Positions 37,975-47,206 of a stretch of 64,000 nt of DNA are shown here, in pieces (the stretch's first letter is position 1; every line of letters starts with the position of its first letter). The notes below the pieces were generated by a model. It saw nothing but the letters and a program-made list of their open reading frames with translations. It searched no databases and was not told where the DNA came from. The stretch is from Gammaproteobacteria bacterium. GTDB taxonomy: Bacteria; Pseudomonadota; Gammaproteobacteria; Arenicellales; Arenicellaceae. Location of the stretch: NCBI GenBank assembly GCA_013002025.1, contig JABDKW010000051.1, positions 1-64,000 on the forward strand, read 5' to 3'. The translations under genes were made by a program, and so were the position numbers.

Positions 37975-38666
37975 CCGTTGCGACTCTCTACCTGGCCATC
38001 ATTAATCACAATGATATCGTCGCAACGCTCCGCCAGGCGCTGCTCATGAGTGACCAGCACCAGCGTCGTGTCGCTGGCGTGGTTCAACTCGAACAACAAG
38101 TCACTGACCTTCTGCCCAGTGCCCTGATCCAGATTGCCGGTCGGCTCATCGGCGAACAACACCTTGGGCCGGCAGGCAAAGGCGCGCGCAATGGCAACTC
38201 GCTGTTGCTCTCCACCAGAGAGCTGTTTCGGGTAATGACCGAGGCGTTCTGCCAGGCCAACCTTGCTTAGATATTCCGTGGCTCGTTGGCGTGCTTGATT
38301 ATCGCCGGCCAGTTCCATAGGCAGGCAGACATTTTCCAGCGCGGTTAGGCTGGTAAGCAATTGAAAAGTCTGGAATACAAAGCCCACGAGTTCGGCACGC
38401 ACAGCCGCGCGGCCTTCTTCGTTCATGGCAGTAATCTGGTGCTTACCGAGCCAGATATCACCTTCACTGGGTGTATCCAAACCGGCCAGCAAGCCGAGCA
38501 AAGTGGACTTACCGGCGCCCGAAGGACCAATAATGGCAAGGCTCTGCCCAGCTTGAACTTGCAGTGAAACGTCCCTGACAATAGTAAGCGTGTGATCCGG
38601 TGTGCTGACGCGCTTGGTAACTGCGTCCGCGCGAATAATTAATTCAGTCAATCTGGCTTGATCCAT
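37971..38666 (-). CDS. ybbA: ABC transporter ATPase YbbA
   Basis: 231-residue ABC ATPase of the LolD/MacB group: Walker [11 protein letters not shown]-loop FVFQTFQLL, signature [14 protein letters not shown], Walker [13 protein letters not shown] and the H-loop VTHE. Translated together with ybbP and divergent from tesA, the same layout as E. coli. Confidence 0.92.
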   Translation of the reverse strand: MDQARLTELIIRADAVTKRVSTPDHTLTIVRDVSLQVQAGQSLAIIGPSGAGKSTLLGLLAGLDTPSEGDIWLGKHQITAMNEEGRAAVRAELVGFVFQTFQLLTSLTALENVCLPMELAGDNQARQRATEYLSKVGLAERLGHYPKQLSGGEQQRVAIARAFACRPKVLFADEPTGNLDQGTGQKVSDLLFELNHASDTTLVLVTHEQRLAERCDDIIVINDGQVESRNG

Positions 38667-38670
38667 GGTC

Positions 38671-38679
38671 TGCTAAAAT
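38671..38679 (+). promoter_or_regulatory. Extended -10 element ahead of tesA
   Basis: TGCTAAAAT is an extended -10 (TG-N-TAAAAT), 39 bases before the tesA ATG. An inverted repeat GGGTCG/CGACCC (38682-38701) lies at the expected transcription start and could bind a regulator or fold in the RNA. Confidence 0.42.
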
Positions 38680-38717
38680 AGGGGTCGATTCTACCCGACC
38701 CGCGGTGCGGATTCTGT

Positions 38718-39353
38718 ATGGCAATGCGATTCATGACAAAAGTTTTAGTGTTGATGGCTGTGCTGCTGACTACAGCGGTTCAGGCCCGCAGTAGTGATGG
38801 TCAGCACCTACTCGTGTTTGGTGACAGCCTCAGTGCCGCGTATGGCATCGACATTGAAAAGGGCTGGGCGAGTTTGCTGGCCCAGCATTGGCAACAGAAC
38901 GGCAAGCCACATCGACTGACCAATGCCAGCATCTCGGGCGAAACCACAGACGGCGGACTTGCCCGCTTGCCCGTCACGCTGCAAGAAATTAAGCCCGATA
39001 TTGTGGCCATTGAATTAGGTGCCAATGATGGCTTACGAGGCCACCCGCTCACGCGTATTCAAGCAAATCTAGAGAGGATGGTAGACCTGGTAGAGGCTGC
39101 CGGTGCGCAACCCATTGTGATCGGCATCTCATTGCCGCCTAGCCATGGACCGCGCTATGTAGACGGCTTTCGCAGCCTGTTTGCCAAGGTTGCTGAAGCC
39201 AAACAGGTGCCGTTTATCGACTTTTATCGCGCCGAATTCTTTGATCAACCGGGCTATATTCAGGAAGACGGTATGCACCCGACTGAGGCACCACAACCGC
39301 TGATTCGCGATGCCGTGTTGGGCTTTCTGGAGCAACAGAATCTGTTGCAATAA
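38718..39353 (+). CDS. tesA: Periplasmic arylesterase / thioesterase I / lysophospholipase TesA
   Basis: SGNH hydrolase with signal peptide (VLVLMAVLLTTAVQA). Block I is FGDSLS (S37), block III is GANDG, block V is DGMHPT. The enzyme hydrolyses acyl-CoA, lysophospholipids and aryl esters in the periplasm. 211 residues, as in E. coli. Divergent from ybbA-ybbP. Confidence 0.92.
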   Translation: MAMRFMTKVLVLMAVLLTTAVQARSSDGQHLLVFGDSLSAAYGIDIEKGWASLLAQHWQQNGKPHRLTNASISGETTDGGLARLPVTLQEIKPDIVAIELGANDGLRGHPLTRIQANLERMVDLVEAAGAQPIVIGISLPPSHGPRYVDGFRSLFAKVAEAKQVPFIDFYRAEFFDQPGYIQEDGMHPTEAPQPLIRDAVLGFLEQQNLLQ

Positions 39354-39357
39354 AGCC

Positions 39358-41106
39358 ATGCACAGTCACGAACAAGTCATTGCCAGCCTGCCGGAACATT
39401 TACGCCCCTTTGTGGCGCGTCAGGATTACGACGCCTACACGCCGCGTGACCACGCGATCTGGCGATTTTTGCTGCAGCAGTTAAACGCCAACCTCAAGCA
39501 CAGCGCGCACCCCACCTACTTCGAAGGTTTGGCCGCCACCGGCATTGGGTTAGACGCCATACCGCGCATCGAAGAGATGAATGCCTGCCTCAGCAAACTG
39601 GGTTGGCGGGCAGTGGTGGTAGACGGCTTTTTACCACCCGCAGTATTTATGGAGTTTCAGGCCATTAAAGTATTGGTCATCGCGGTCAATATTCGCTCGT
39701 TTGAACACATGCTGTATACCCCAGCGCCCGACATCGTGCATGAATCGGCCGGGCATGCCCCGTTTTTAATTGATATTGATTACGCCGAATTCCTGCAGCG
39801 ATTTGGCGAATGTGGCATGCAGGCCATTGCCAGCAAAGCAGACTGGGACGTTTACGAAGCAGTTCGGGAGCTATCTATTGTTAAGGAACGCGCTGATGCC
39901 AGCCCCAGCGAGATTGCCGCTGCCGAAGCCCGCTTGGAGGCGGCCAACGCGGCCAATAGCCAACCCTCTGAAGCCGCGCTATTGTCCCGGCTGCACTGGT
40001 GGACGGTGGAGTACGGACTGGTGGGTGAACTGCAGAACTATGAAATTTTCGGTGCCGGGCTATTGTCCTCTCTCGGCGAGAGTCAGTCTTGCCTGGATGA
40101 TACGGCGGTTAAAAAGTTACCCCTGACCGTCAACGCCATCCATACACCCTATCAGATTACTGACCCGCAACCGCAACTGTTTGTTACCGAGTCCTGCCGA
40201 CACTTGTCTCAGGTTCTGGAAGAATTCAGTCGCCATATGTGTTGTCACCGCGGCGGTGCCAGTGCCTTACAGGAGGCGGTTGAAGCGGGCTCAGTCAATA
40301 CCGCCACGACCAATGCGGGCCTGCAAATATCAGGGCGGTTCAGCCGCGTCATCACCGATGCCGTGGGCAATGCGGTGTACTTTAATACCGAGGGGCCCAG
40401 TCAGTTAGCCTATCAGGGCAAAGAATTATCCGGCCATGGTATCGACTATCATAAGCCCGGATTCGGCTCGCCGGTCGGTCGGTTACGTGCCTTTGAACGT
40501 TGTCTATCGTGTTACACCGTCGATGAATTAAAGCGACATCATATTGTTGAAGGCGAGCGGGTGGTTCTGAATTTTCTATCCGGCATCATGGTGGACGGGA
40601 AACTGAGCAGGATAGTCCGGCGCGATCAAAAAAATCTCATTTTCAGTTTTCAAAATTGCACCGTCAAAGATGAAGCGGGTCATATACTGTTTGAACCGGA
40701 TTGGGGCACCTACGACATGAGCGTAGGCGATCAAATTGTCTCCGTGGAAGGGGGGTCTGCAGATCAACACGGCTTCCCGCTGTATGACTCTCCGTCGCAA
40801 AAGGTAACCCAATCTCAACAATACGATGCGGCGACACAGGCACAATTTGAATGGTACCAAAAGCTCGGCAATGCCCGAACTCAGGGTGTGAATACGGCCG
40901 AACTTGATTCGATGATCACCGAGATAAGTAATTTGCAGAAGGCCGACTGGCTACTCACGTTTGAGGCGCTGGAGTTGGCTCAGCAACAGGCACTGGCCGG
41001 TGAATTACAAACCCAATTGCGAGATTCCTTAATCGCTCAACAGCAACAGGGGCCGGAGGATGTGTCGACTTTAATCGGTTATGGCTTAAGTCGGCTGGGA
41101 CTCTGA
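39358..41106 (+). CDS. Aromatic amino acid hydroxylase (phenylalanine 4-monooxygenase-like) with long C-terminal extension
   Basis: Iron- and pterin-dependent hydroxylase. The iron site is visible as HESAGH (H128, H133) and WWTVEYGL (E218), the 2-His-1-carboxylate triad of the family. The catalytic domain ends near residue 290; about 290 more residues follow with no domain I know (segments ISGRFSRVITDAVGNAVYF, ERCLSCYTVDELKRH). Short bacterial PhhA has about 260-300 residues, so this is the long 580-residue form. It starts 4 bases after tesA, probably in one transcript. No pterin recycling gene (phhB) is seen nearby. Confidence 0.87.
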   Translation: MHSHEQVIASLPEHLRPFVARQDYDAYTPRDHAIWRFLLQQLNANLKHSAHPTYFEGLAATGIGLDAIPRIEEMNACLSKLGWRAVVVDGFLPPAVFMEFQAIKVLVIAVNIRSFEHMLYTPAPDIVHESAGHAPFLIDIDYAEFLQRFGECGMQAIASKADWDVYEAVRELSIVKERADASPSEIAAAEARLEAANAANSQPSEAALLSRLHWWTVEYGLVGELQNYEIFGAGLLSSLGESQSCLDDTAVKKLPLTVNAIHTPYQITDPQPQLFVTESCRHLSQVLEEFSRHMCCHRGGASALQEAVEAGSVNTATTNAGLQISGRFSRVITDAVGNAVYFNTEGPSQLAYQGKELSGHGIDYHKPGFGSPVGRLRAFERCLSCYTVDELKRHHIVEGERVVLNFLSGIMVDGKLSRIVRRDQKNLIFSFQNCTVKDEAGHILFEPDWGTYDMSVGDQIVSVEGGSADQHGFPLYDSPSQKVTQSQQYDAATQAQFEWYQKLGNARTQGVNTAELDSMITEISNLQKADWLLTFEALELAQQQALAGELQTQLRDSLIAQQQQGPEDVSTLIGYGLSRLGL

Positions 41107-41130
41107 CTCGCGTGGGCCCCGTTGTTGTAC

Positions 41131-41155
41131 TATGTTTGATATAACCCCAAACATA
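41131..41155 (+). repeat. Perfect inverted repeat in the leader of the DUF465 gene
   Basis: TATGTTTG and CAAACATA form an 8-bp stem with a 9-base loop just after the hydroxylase gene. No T-run follows, so it is not a typical terminator. Confidence 0.45.
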
Positions 41156-41163
41156 ATTCCTAC

Positions 41164-41183
41164 GTTGTTATTTCGATAACGAC
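41164..41183 (+). repeat. Hairpin with TTCG loop before the DUF465 gene
   Basis: GTTGTTAT and ATAACGAC pair over 8 positions (one G-T pair) around a TTCG tetraloop, a very stable RNA loop class. It lies 21 bases before the GTG start of the DUF465 gene. Confidence 0.45.
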
Positions 41184-41203
41184 CTACCAAAAGGCCCAAT
41201 GCA

Positions 41204-41416
41204 GTGGCGATAACCCAGGAAGAAAAACACATGCTCATGCAGGAATTGGCTGAGCTTAAGCAGGAACATCGCGAGTTGGATCTTGCGATCACCGATCTGC
41301 AGAAGAAACTGGATCACAACCAGTTTGAGGTGGGTCGTTTAAAAAAGCAGAAGCTTAAACTGAAAGACGCGATATCTCGCTTGGAGAGTAATCTTATTCC
41401 GGACCTGCGCGCCTGA
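41204..41416 (+). CDS. DUF465 (YdcH-type) small helical protein
   Basis: 70 residues, mostly charged and helical, with the family pattern HRELDLAITDL and LKKQKLKLKDAI. Such proteins form a coiled-coil hairpin; their role is not known. The start is a GTG; two leader hairpins precede it and a tandem repeat follows its stop by 15 bases. Confidence 0.82.
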   Translation: MAITQEEKHMLMQELAELKQEHRELDLAITDLQKKLDHNQFEVGRLKKQKLKLKDAISRLESNLIPDLRA

Positions 41417-41431
41417 ACCGAACTCTTTGGA

Positions 41432-41533
41432 CTCCAGACTTTAGGCTCCAGACTTTAGGCTCCAGACTTTGGGCTCCAGACTTTGGGCTCCAAACTTTGG
41501 GCTCCAAACTTTGGGCTCCAAACTTTAGGCTCC
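41432..41533. repeat. 14-bp tandem repeat (minisatellite), seven copies
   Basis: Seven full copies of a 14-base unit, consensus CTCCARACTTTRGG, start at 41432, 41446, 41460, 41474, 41488, 41502 and 41516, then CTCC of an eighth. The copies differ only at two positions (G/A at base 6 and A/G at base 12), and the two variants are grouped along the array, as expected from slippage. It lies between the DUF465 stop and the shared terminator, outside any gene. Confidence 0.95.
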
Positions 41534-41554
41534 GTTGCATCGATAACGGACATT

Positions 41555-41583
41555 AAAAAGGGCCGCGGTTGCGGCCCTTTTTT
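41555..41583. terminator. Bidirectional terminator between DUF465 and metK
   Basis: AAAAAGGGCCGC, a GGTT loop and GCGGCCCTTTTTT form a perfect stem with an A-tract on one side and a T-tract on the other. It can end transcripts from DUF465 (plus) and metK (minus). Confidence 0.93.
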
Positions 41584-41601
41584 AGTAACCAATGATGGAG
41601 C

Positions 41602-42768
41602 TTATAAACCAGCAGCCGCTCTCAATTCATCGGCCTTATCCGTCGCCTCCCACTTGTACTCCGGCTCAGTGCGGCCGAAGTGCCCATAGGCTGCGCTGTT
41701 GCGGTAAATAGGTCGCAATAAATCCAGTGATTGAATGATTGCTTTGGGGCGTAGATCAAAATGCTCGGCTATCAATGCTTCAATTTTTTCTTCCGGCACA
41801 TGATGGGTATCGAAGGCATTTACATTAAGGCTCACCGGCTCGGCCACACCAATCGCGTAGGCCACCTGAACTTCACAGCGGTCTGCCAAGCCCGCAGCGA
41901 CGACATTTTTAGCCACATATCGGCAGGCGTAGGCTGCTGAACGGTCTACCTTTGACGGGTCTTTGCCCGAGAAAGCACCGCCGCCATGTCGTGCTGCACC
42001 GCCATAGGTATCAACAATAATTTTACGCCCGGTAATGCCGCAGTCACCGACCGGCCCACCAATCACAAATCGCCCCGTGGGGTTGACCAGATAGCGGGTT
42101 TTGTCGTTAATCATGTCAGCCGGCAGGGTTGGCTTAATTATTTCCTCGATAATCGCTTCCTCAATTTGCGAGTGCGTTACCGTCTCATCATGCTGAGTAG
42201 ACAACACCACGGTTTCGATGGAAGCCGGCTTGCCATCCACATAGCGCACGGTCACCTGCGACTTCGCGTCCGGTCGCAACCAGGCCAATTGACCACTTTT
42301 GCGCAACTCGGATTGTTTCTTAACCAGCCGATGCGAATACTCAATTGGCATGGGCATTAATACATCGGTCTCAGTACAGGCGTAACCAAACATCAAGCCC
42401 TGATCACCCGCACCTTGATTCAAATCGATGCCTTCGCCCTCATTCACGCCCTGTGCAATGTCAACCGATTGCGGGTCCAGTGCCGTCATCACAGAACAAC
42501 TGCGATGATCAAAGCCAAGTTCTGATTCGTTATATCCGATCTCATTGATGGTCTGGCGCACCCGATCGGTCACACCGTCTAAATTGCGTTTGCTGGTGAT
42601 TTCGCCCGATAAGACGACCAGGCCGGTGTTGACCAGCGTTTCGCAGGCGACCCGCGAAGCGGGGTCTTCTTCCAGTAAATAATCCAATACCGTATCGGAA
42701 ATTTGATCGGCTACTTTGTCGGGGTGACCTTCTGAGACTGACTCAGAAGTAAACAGGAAATCGCGCAT
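41602..42768 (-). CDS. metK: S-adenosylmethionine synthetase
   Basis: Makes S-adenosylmethionine from methionine and ATP. Begins [20 protein letters not shown], contains [12 protein letters not shown], the glycine-rich loop [20 protein letters not shown] and the expected C-terminus; 388 residues. No SAM riboswitch is visible in the short region upstream. Confidence 0.97.
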   Translation of the reverse strand: MRDFLFTSESVSEGHPDKVADQISDTVLDYLLEEDPASRVACETLVNTGLVVLSGEITSKRNLDGVTDRVRQTINEIGYNESELGFDHRSCSVMTALDPQSVDIAQGVNEGEGIDLNQGAGDQGLMFGYACTETDVLMPMPIEYSHRLVKKQSELRKSGQLAWLRPDAKSQVTVRYVDGKPASIETVVLSTQHDETVTHSQIEEAIIEEIIKPTLPADMINDKTRYLVNPTGRFVIGGPVGDCGITGRKIIVDTYGGAARHGGGAFSGKDPSKVDRSAAYACRYVAKNVVAAGLADRCEVQVAYAIGVAEPVSLNVNAFDTHHVPEEKIEALIAEHFDLRPKAIIQSLDLLRPIYRNSAAYGHFGRTEPEYKWEATDKADELRAAAGL

Positions 42769-42873
42769 GGGGTACCTTTTTAAGTGTACTTGATTAATCG
42801 ATTAAAAATTGAGCGGCGATTCTAGCACCTATTGTGCTTTAATACACCGCTTCCAGCCTCATTATTCAGCACT

Positions 42874-43452
42874 ATGGCCGCCCGTTTGCCCGTCTGGGTT
42901 TTTCTCTCTATCTCATTGATATTGCTGGGATTTGCCCAGTATCCTCTCATGCGTTTCGGGCTAGGGCTCAGCCCCACCATTGTACTGTCGCCGACCAGTA
43001 TGGCGATGTGGATGATTGGTGGCCTGATGTGCGGCCTCACTGCGATGATTTTAATGGTTCGCAGACAGCCCATGCTGCCCTCGGCGGGCTCGCCTGCAGC
43101 CGTTGAGCGGAGTCGTGCTCTGGCCCTGCATGGTAGTGGTTTGTTGCTGTATAGCGGCATTCCGCTGGCCAACTTTTTACTGTGTTTCTGGTTGTGGCGC
43201 CGCTTTCGTCAGCAGTCTCCCTGGCTTAATCAACAGGGCATTCAGGCGCTTAACTTCCAGATCAGCATCTATCTCTATCTGTTGTTATCGGCCTTTATGG
43301 TGTTCGCGGTTTTGGGGGTGATTACCACGCCGCTACTGCTATTGCTGCACCTGGTTTGCACTTTGCTGGCCTGCCTGCAGATCTTGCGAGGCCGCAGTTT
43401 CAACTACCCCGCCAATATCCCCATTATTGAAGGCCGGCCAACCAGGGCCTAA
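42874..43452 (+). CDS. DUF4870 membrane protein
   Basis: 192 residues with four hydrophobic segments; the C-terminal part (ALNFQISIYLYLLLSAF, then GRSFNYPANIPII) has the DUF4870 pattern. The ATG at 42874 removes a short unrelated N-terminus. The function is unknown. It converges with hemL, leaving 13 bases. Confidence 0.7.
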   Translation: MAARLPVWVFLSISLILLGFAQYPLMRFGLGLSPTIVLSPTSMAMWMIGGLMCGLTAMILMVRRQPMLPSAGSPAAVERSRALALHGSGLLLYSGIPLANFLLCFWLWRRFRQQSPWLNQQGIQALNFQISIYLYLLLSAFMVFAVLGVITTPLLLLLHLVCTLLACLQILRGRSFNYPANIPIIEGRPTRA

Positions 43453-43465
43453 GACTTATCAACGC

Positions 43466-44740
43466 TTAAAGGGAAGCGAAAACCTCGGCCGCGTGCTCGA
43501 TGGTATCGGCAATATCATTTTCGCTATGCGCGGCTGACACAAAGCCCGCTTCGAAAGCAGAGGGCGCCAGATACACGCCGCGTGCCAGCATGCCGTGAAA
43601 AAATTGTTTAAAGCGTTCGCCATCGCAGGCGGTGGCCTCACTGAAGCTGGTTACCTTTTCAGTCTCTGTAAAAAATACGCCGAACATGCCGCCGACACCC
43701 TCGACCGCCAGCGCCACGTCCGCAGTTTTGGCGGCTCCCTTAAGGCCCAGTAACAGGCTTTTTACCTTGACTGTCAAATTCTCGTAGAAGCCCGGCACCG
43801 AGATCAGTTGCAGGGTCGTTAAACCCGCCGCCATAGCCACCGGATTACCGGACAAGGTGCCGGCCTGATACACCGGACCGTCTGGCGAGATTTGATCCAT
43901 AATTTCGGCCCGGCCACCAAACGCACCTACAGGCATACCACCGCCGATGACCTTACCAAAGCAGGTCAAATCCGGCGTCACATCATATAAGCCTTGCGCG
44001 CCCTGCAACCCAACCCGAAAGCCGGTCATCACCTCATCAAAAATCAATACGCTGCCATGTGTATCACACACCGAACGCAGCCCACTTAAAAACCCATCCA
44101 GTGGTGCAATTAGATTCATGTTGCCGGCCACCGGCTCAACAATAATGGCGGCGATTTGGTCACCTAATTCATCGAACAGAGCCTGCACGGCAGCCAAGTC
44201 GTTAAACGGCACGGTCAGAGTGTGCTCAGCCAAAGAGGCCGGCACGCCAGGTGACGTAGGCACGCCGAAGGTCAGCGCACCCGAGCCGGCTTTGACCAAC
44301 AGGCTGTCCGAATGACCGTGATAACAGCCTTCGAACTTGACGATTTTATCGCGGCCAGTAAAACCCCGGGCCAAGCGCAGAGCGCTCATCGTGGCCTCGG
44401 TACCAGAACTCACCATACGCACCTTATCGATGCTTGGAATCAGTTCACAGATCTTGCCGGCCAGCGCTGTTTCAATTTCGGTGGGGGCGCCAAAACTCAG
44501 ACCATTCTCGGCGGCTTCCTGTACCGCCTTGACGACATCAGGGTGCGCATGGCCGAGGATCATTGGGCCCCAGGACCCGACATAGTCGATGTACTGCCGC
44601 CCGTCGGCATCCCATAGATAGGGGCCCTTGGCACGTTGAATAAAAACCGGTTCGCCACCCACTCCTTTAAAGGCTCGTACCGGTGAATTTACACCGCCCG
44701 GAATAAACTGGCGGGCTTGGTCAAATCTGGAATCGCTCAT
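43466..44740 (-). CDS. hemL: Glutamate-1-semialdehyde 2,1-aminomutase
   Basis: PLP enzyme of the C5 heme pathway that converts glutamate-1-semialdehyde to 5-aminolevulinate. Starts with [17 protein letters not shown]; has [12 protein letters not shown], the metal-like EPVAGNMN box, and the PLP lysine in [16 protein letters not shown]. 424 residues, normal length. Confidence 0.97.
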   Translation of the reverse strand: MSDSRFDQARQFIPGGVNSPVRAFKGVGGEPVFIQRAKGPYLWDADGRQYIDYVGSWGPMILGHAHPDVVKAVQEAAENGLSFGAPTEIETALAGKICELIPSIDKVRMVSSGTEATMSALRLARGFTGRDKIVKFEGCYHGHSDSLLVKAGSGALTFGVPTSPGVPASLAEHTLTVPFNDLAAVQALFDELGDQIAAIIVEPVAGNMNLIAPLDGFLSGLRSVCDTHGSVLIFDEVMTGFRVGLQGAQGLYDVTPDLTCFGKVIGGGMPVGAFGGRAEIMDQISPDGPVYQAGTLSGNPVAMAAGLTTLQLISVPGFYENLTVKVKSLLLGLKGAAKTADVALAVEGVGGMFGVFFTETEKVTSFSEATACDGERFKQFFHGMLARGVYLAPSAFEAGFVSAAHSENDIADTIEHAAEVFASL

Positions 44741-44797
44741 GCTTTATTATTTTGGCAAAACGGCCGCTGAGTATAGCGAACTTTGCCGCTCCACAAC

Positions 44798-44822
44798 TAA
44801 AAAAGGCGCTCAATAGAGCGCC
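44798..44822 (-). terminator. Terminator of rpmE
   Basis: On the minus strand GGCGCTC, loop TATT and GAGCGCC are followed by a run of seven T residues. It lies 62 bases after the rpmE stop and before hemL. Confidence 0.85.
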
Positions 44823-44883
44823 CTTCAAGCTGGTCAATTTGTCTGAAAATCGTTTGAATTAACGACCCACAGACGCCAGCAAA

Positions 44884-45087
44884 TTACTTTTTACCGTAAC
44901 GGGATTTAAAGCGGCCTACGCGACCTTCCGTATCCATTACTTTTTGCTTGCCGGTATAGAACGGGTGGCACTCTGAGCAAATTTCAACGTGCAGTTCTTT
45001 GCCTAAAGTAGAACCGGTTTCAAATGTGTTGCCACAGGCACAGGTTACTTTAATTTGATCGTAATCGGGGTGGATATCGGCTTTCAT
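44884..45087 (-). CDS. rpmE: 50S ribosomal protein L31, zinc-binding form
   Basis: 67 residues starting [19 protein letters not shown]. Four cysteines (C16, C18, C37, C40) mark the zinc-containing type of L31. The C-terminus KSRYGKK is typical. A single-gene unit with its own terminator; direct repeats lie upstream. Confidence 0.97.
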   Translation of the reverse strand: MKADIHPDYDQIKVTCACGNTFETGSTLGKELHVEICSECHPFYTGKQKVMDTEGRVGRFKSRYGKK

Positions 45088-45144
45088 GGTAGTTCCTCGG
45101 AATCTTTTAACTGTGCCGGTTTACAAGCTATATGCGAGCAACCG

Positions 45145-45173
45145 GGCGCGAATTCGTGATTTGGCGCGAATTC
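45145..45173. repeat. Direct repeat GGCGCGAATTC upstream of rpmE
   Basis: The 11-mer GGCGCGAATTC occurs at 45145-45155 and again at 45163-45173, 18 bases apart start to start, 58 bases upstream of the rpmE start. The spacing puts both on nearly one helix face offset, so a regulator site is possible; chance is not excluded. Confidence 0.4.
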
Positions 45174-45241
45174 ATTAACAGGGCACGGGATATTAGGGCA
45201 ATCAATGCCCCAATTCAAGGGCTTTTAAGCCAATTAAACGG

Positions 45242-46066
45242 TCATCCGGCCGCCTTGGTTACCGCCTCTGCAAGCCGGGTGAAGTCCTCTACCGACAGGG
45301 TTTCTGCCCGCACCGCCGGGTCGATTCCACAGGCTTCAATCTGTGCGGCGCTCAATGTTCCTTTTAAGGTGTTGCGCAGGGTCTTGCGCCGCTGACTGAA
45401 GGCCTGTTTTACTACCGCTTCAAACACTGCGTGATCCTGCACAGGGAAAGGCTGCGGAACCAATGGCGTCAGTTGCACTATCGCAGAATCCACCTTGGGC
45501 GGTGGGAAAAACGCCCCCGGAGGTACATCAAACAATCGCTCTATCCGATAGCGCTGCTGCAACATCACCGACAATCGCCCGTACTGTTTATTGCCGGGTC
45601 CGGCGACCATGCGATCCACCACCTCTTTTTGCAACATCACTATCTGGGAGTGAATTTGGTCAGCAAATGGCAACAGGTGAAACAACACCGGGCTGGAGAT
45701 ATTGTAGGGCAGATTACCAATCACCTTGAGCGGCTGATTTGACCCGCTCAACAGAGGTGACAGATCAAACTTGAGTATATCGGCCCCATGCACGGTTAAA
45801 TTATCAAGCTGCTCTGCCCGTCGTTGCCAATAAGCGATTAGCTCACGATCAAACTCCACCACATGTAGATCAGTGCAACGAGCCAATAACTGCTCAGTGA
45901 GCGCGCCGCGGCCGGGGCCGATTTCCAATACCGTATCGGCCGGCGTAATCACCAGGCTGTCGGCGATTTTACGAATGATATTCGGGTCCTGAAGAAAGTT
46001 CTGGCCCAGTGATTTCCTGGGTCGGGCGAATTCGCCAGAACTGACAGTGGTGGGCTGCTTAGGCAT
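45242..46066 (-). CDS. rsmA: 16S rRNA dimethyladenosine methyltransferase RsmA (KsgA)
   Basis: Dimethylates two adjacent adenines near the 3' end of 16S rRNA. The N-terminal KSLGQNFLQD, SAM-binding EIGPGRGALT, catalytic NLPYNIS and PPPKVDSAIVQL motifs are all seen; 274 residues. Overlaps pdxA by 8 bases, the common pdxA-rsmA operon order. Confidence 0.96.
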   Translation of the reverse strand: MPKQPTTVSSGEFARPRKSLGQNFLQDPNIIRKIADSLVITPADTVLEIGPGRGALTEQLLARCTDLHVVEFDRELIAYWQRRAEQLDNLTVHGADILKFDLSPLLSGSNQPLKVIGNLPYNISSPVLFHLLPFADQIHSQIVMLQKEVVDRMVAGPGNKQYGRLSVMLQQRYRIERLFDVPPGAFFPPPKVDSAIVQLTPLVPQPFPVQDHAVFEAVVKQAFSQRRKTLRNTLKGTLSAAQIEACGIDPAVRAETLSVEDFTRLAEAVTKAAG

Positions 46067-47081
46067 TAGCTCGCTTGACCATATCTCGCGCGGCCCGCAG
46101 CGCTGTTTGCAGGCTGCCGATATCAGCCGACCCGCTGCCAGCCAGATCGAAGGCGGTGCCGTGGTCGACCGAGGTGCGGATAATGGGCAACCCCAGTGTG
46201 ATGTTGGCTGCGCGGCCGAAGGCCAGCGCCTTCAACACCGGTAAGCCCTGATCGTGATACATGGTCAGCACCACATCGGCGTTTTCCAGATAACGCGGCG
46301 TGAACAGAGTATCGGCCGGCAAGGGGCCGATCACCTGAATGCCCTCTGCGCGCAGTTTTTCTAAAGCGGGTTCAATAATCTCAATCTCCTCGCGCCCCAG
46401 ATGACCGCCTTCGCCAGCGTGCGGATTCAAACCACATACCAGGATTCGCGGGCTTTTGATGGCGTATTTGTCGCGCAGATCAGCGTGCAATATTCTGCAC
46501 ACCGAACAGATCACCTGTTCGCTAATAGCGCCACTAACCGCGCTTAACGGCAAATGCGTGGTTGCCAGCGCTACCCGTAAGTCATCGCAGGCCAGTAGCA
46601 TGACTGGTTGAGTGCTTTTGGTACGCTGAGCGATGTATTCGGTATGGCCGGAAAAGGCAACACCGGCCTGATTAATAATGCCCTTATGCAAGGGCCCTGT
46701 AAGCATGGCGGCGAATTCACCAGTCAAGCAGCCATCCACCGCGCGATCCAGCGATGCCAATACGGCCGGCACATTGTCGACTTGCGGCTCCCCGGCGCGC
46801 ACTTGTTTGGCCAATGGCTGGTGCAGAACGGACAGTTCCCCGGCGGTTGCGGGGCGTTGCGGATAATCCAGCAAGGCCATCGACGGGCCCATCGCCTCTG
46901 CGCGTGAAGTCAGCAGTTCTCGATCCGCGATGCACACCACATCTTCCAACACTGACTGCGCGGCCAACTGCAATATAATATCCGGGCCGATACCGGCCGG
47001 CTCTCCGGCCGTATAGGCAATGATATTGGAAGGTTCTGTGACGTTTGGCGGGCTCAAAATAGTCTTTAATAAAAGCGGCAA
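46059..47081 (-). CDS. pdxA: 4-hydroxythreonine-4-phosphate dehydrogenase
   Basis: Vitamin B6 synthesis enzyme. The AYTAGEPAGIGPDIILQL start, LTGPLHKGIINQAG, GHTEYIA and the late DVVLTMYHDQGLPVLKAL and TSVDHGTAFDLAGSG metal and substrate blocks are present; 340 residues. Translated together with rsmA. Confidence 0.96.
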   Translation of the reverse strand: MPLLLKTILSPPNVTEPSNIIAYTAGEPAGIGPDIILQLAAQSVLEDVVCIADRELLTSRAEAMGPSMALLDYPQRPATAGELSVLHQPLAKQVRAGEPQVDNVPAVLASLDRAVDGCLTGEFAAMLTGPLHKGIINQAGVAFSGHTEYIAQRTKSTQPVMLLACDDLRVALATTHLPLSAVSGAISEQVICSVCRILHADLRDKYAIKSPRILVCGLNPHAGEGGHLGREEIEIIEPALEKLRAEGIQVIGPLPADTLFTPRYLENADVVLTMYHDQGLPVLKALAFGRAANITLGLPIIRTSVDHGTAFDLAGSGSADIGSLQTALRAARDMVKRANA

Positions 47082-47139
47082 AGGGCGATTATAACGTGCG
47101 CCTCTGCGCCGATGTTAGTTTCACCGAAGCACAGTTTGT

Positions 47140-47148
47140 TTGCTAAAA
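47140..47148 (+). promoter_or_regulatory. Extended -10 element ahead of glmU
   Basis: TGCTAAAAT, the same 9-mer as before tesA, lies 58 bases before the chosen glmU start. A weak TTTCAC at an 18-base spacing could be the -35. Confidence 0.4.
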
Positions 47149-47206
47149 TCCCCCTTTGTCATATTTGACCCCGGCCGCAGCCGCACCACCATCGTCTACC
47201 CACCGC

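Noticed and set aside
41432-41533. CRISPR-like array
   Set aside because: The 14-base units follow each other directly with no spacers; it is a tandem repeat.
42769-42873. SAM riboswitch upstream of metK
   Set aside because: Only about 100 bases separate metK from the divergent gene and none of the known SAM riboswitch core elements are visible.
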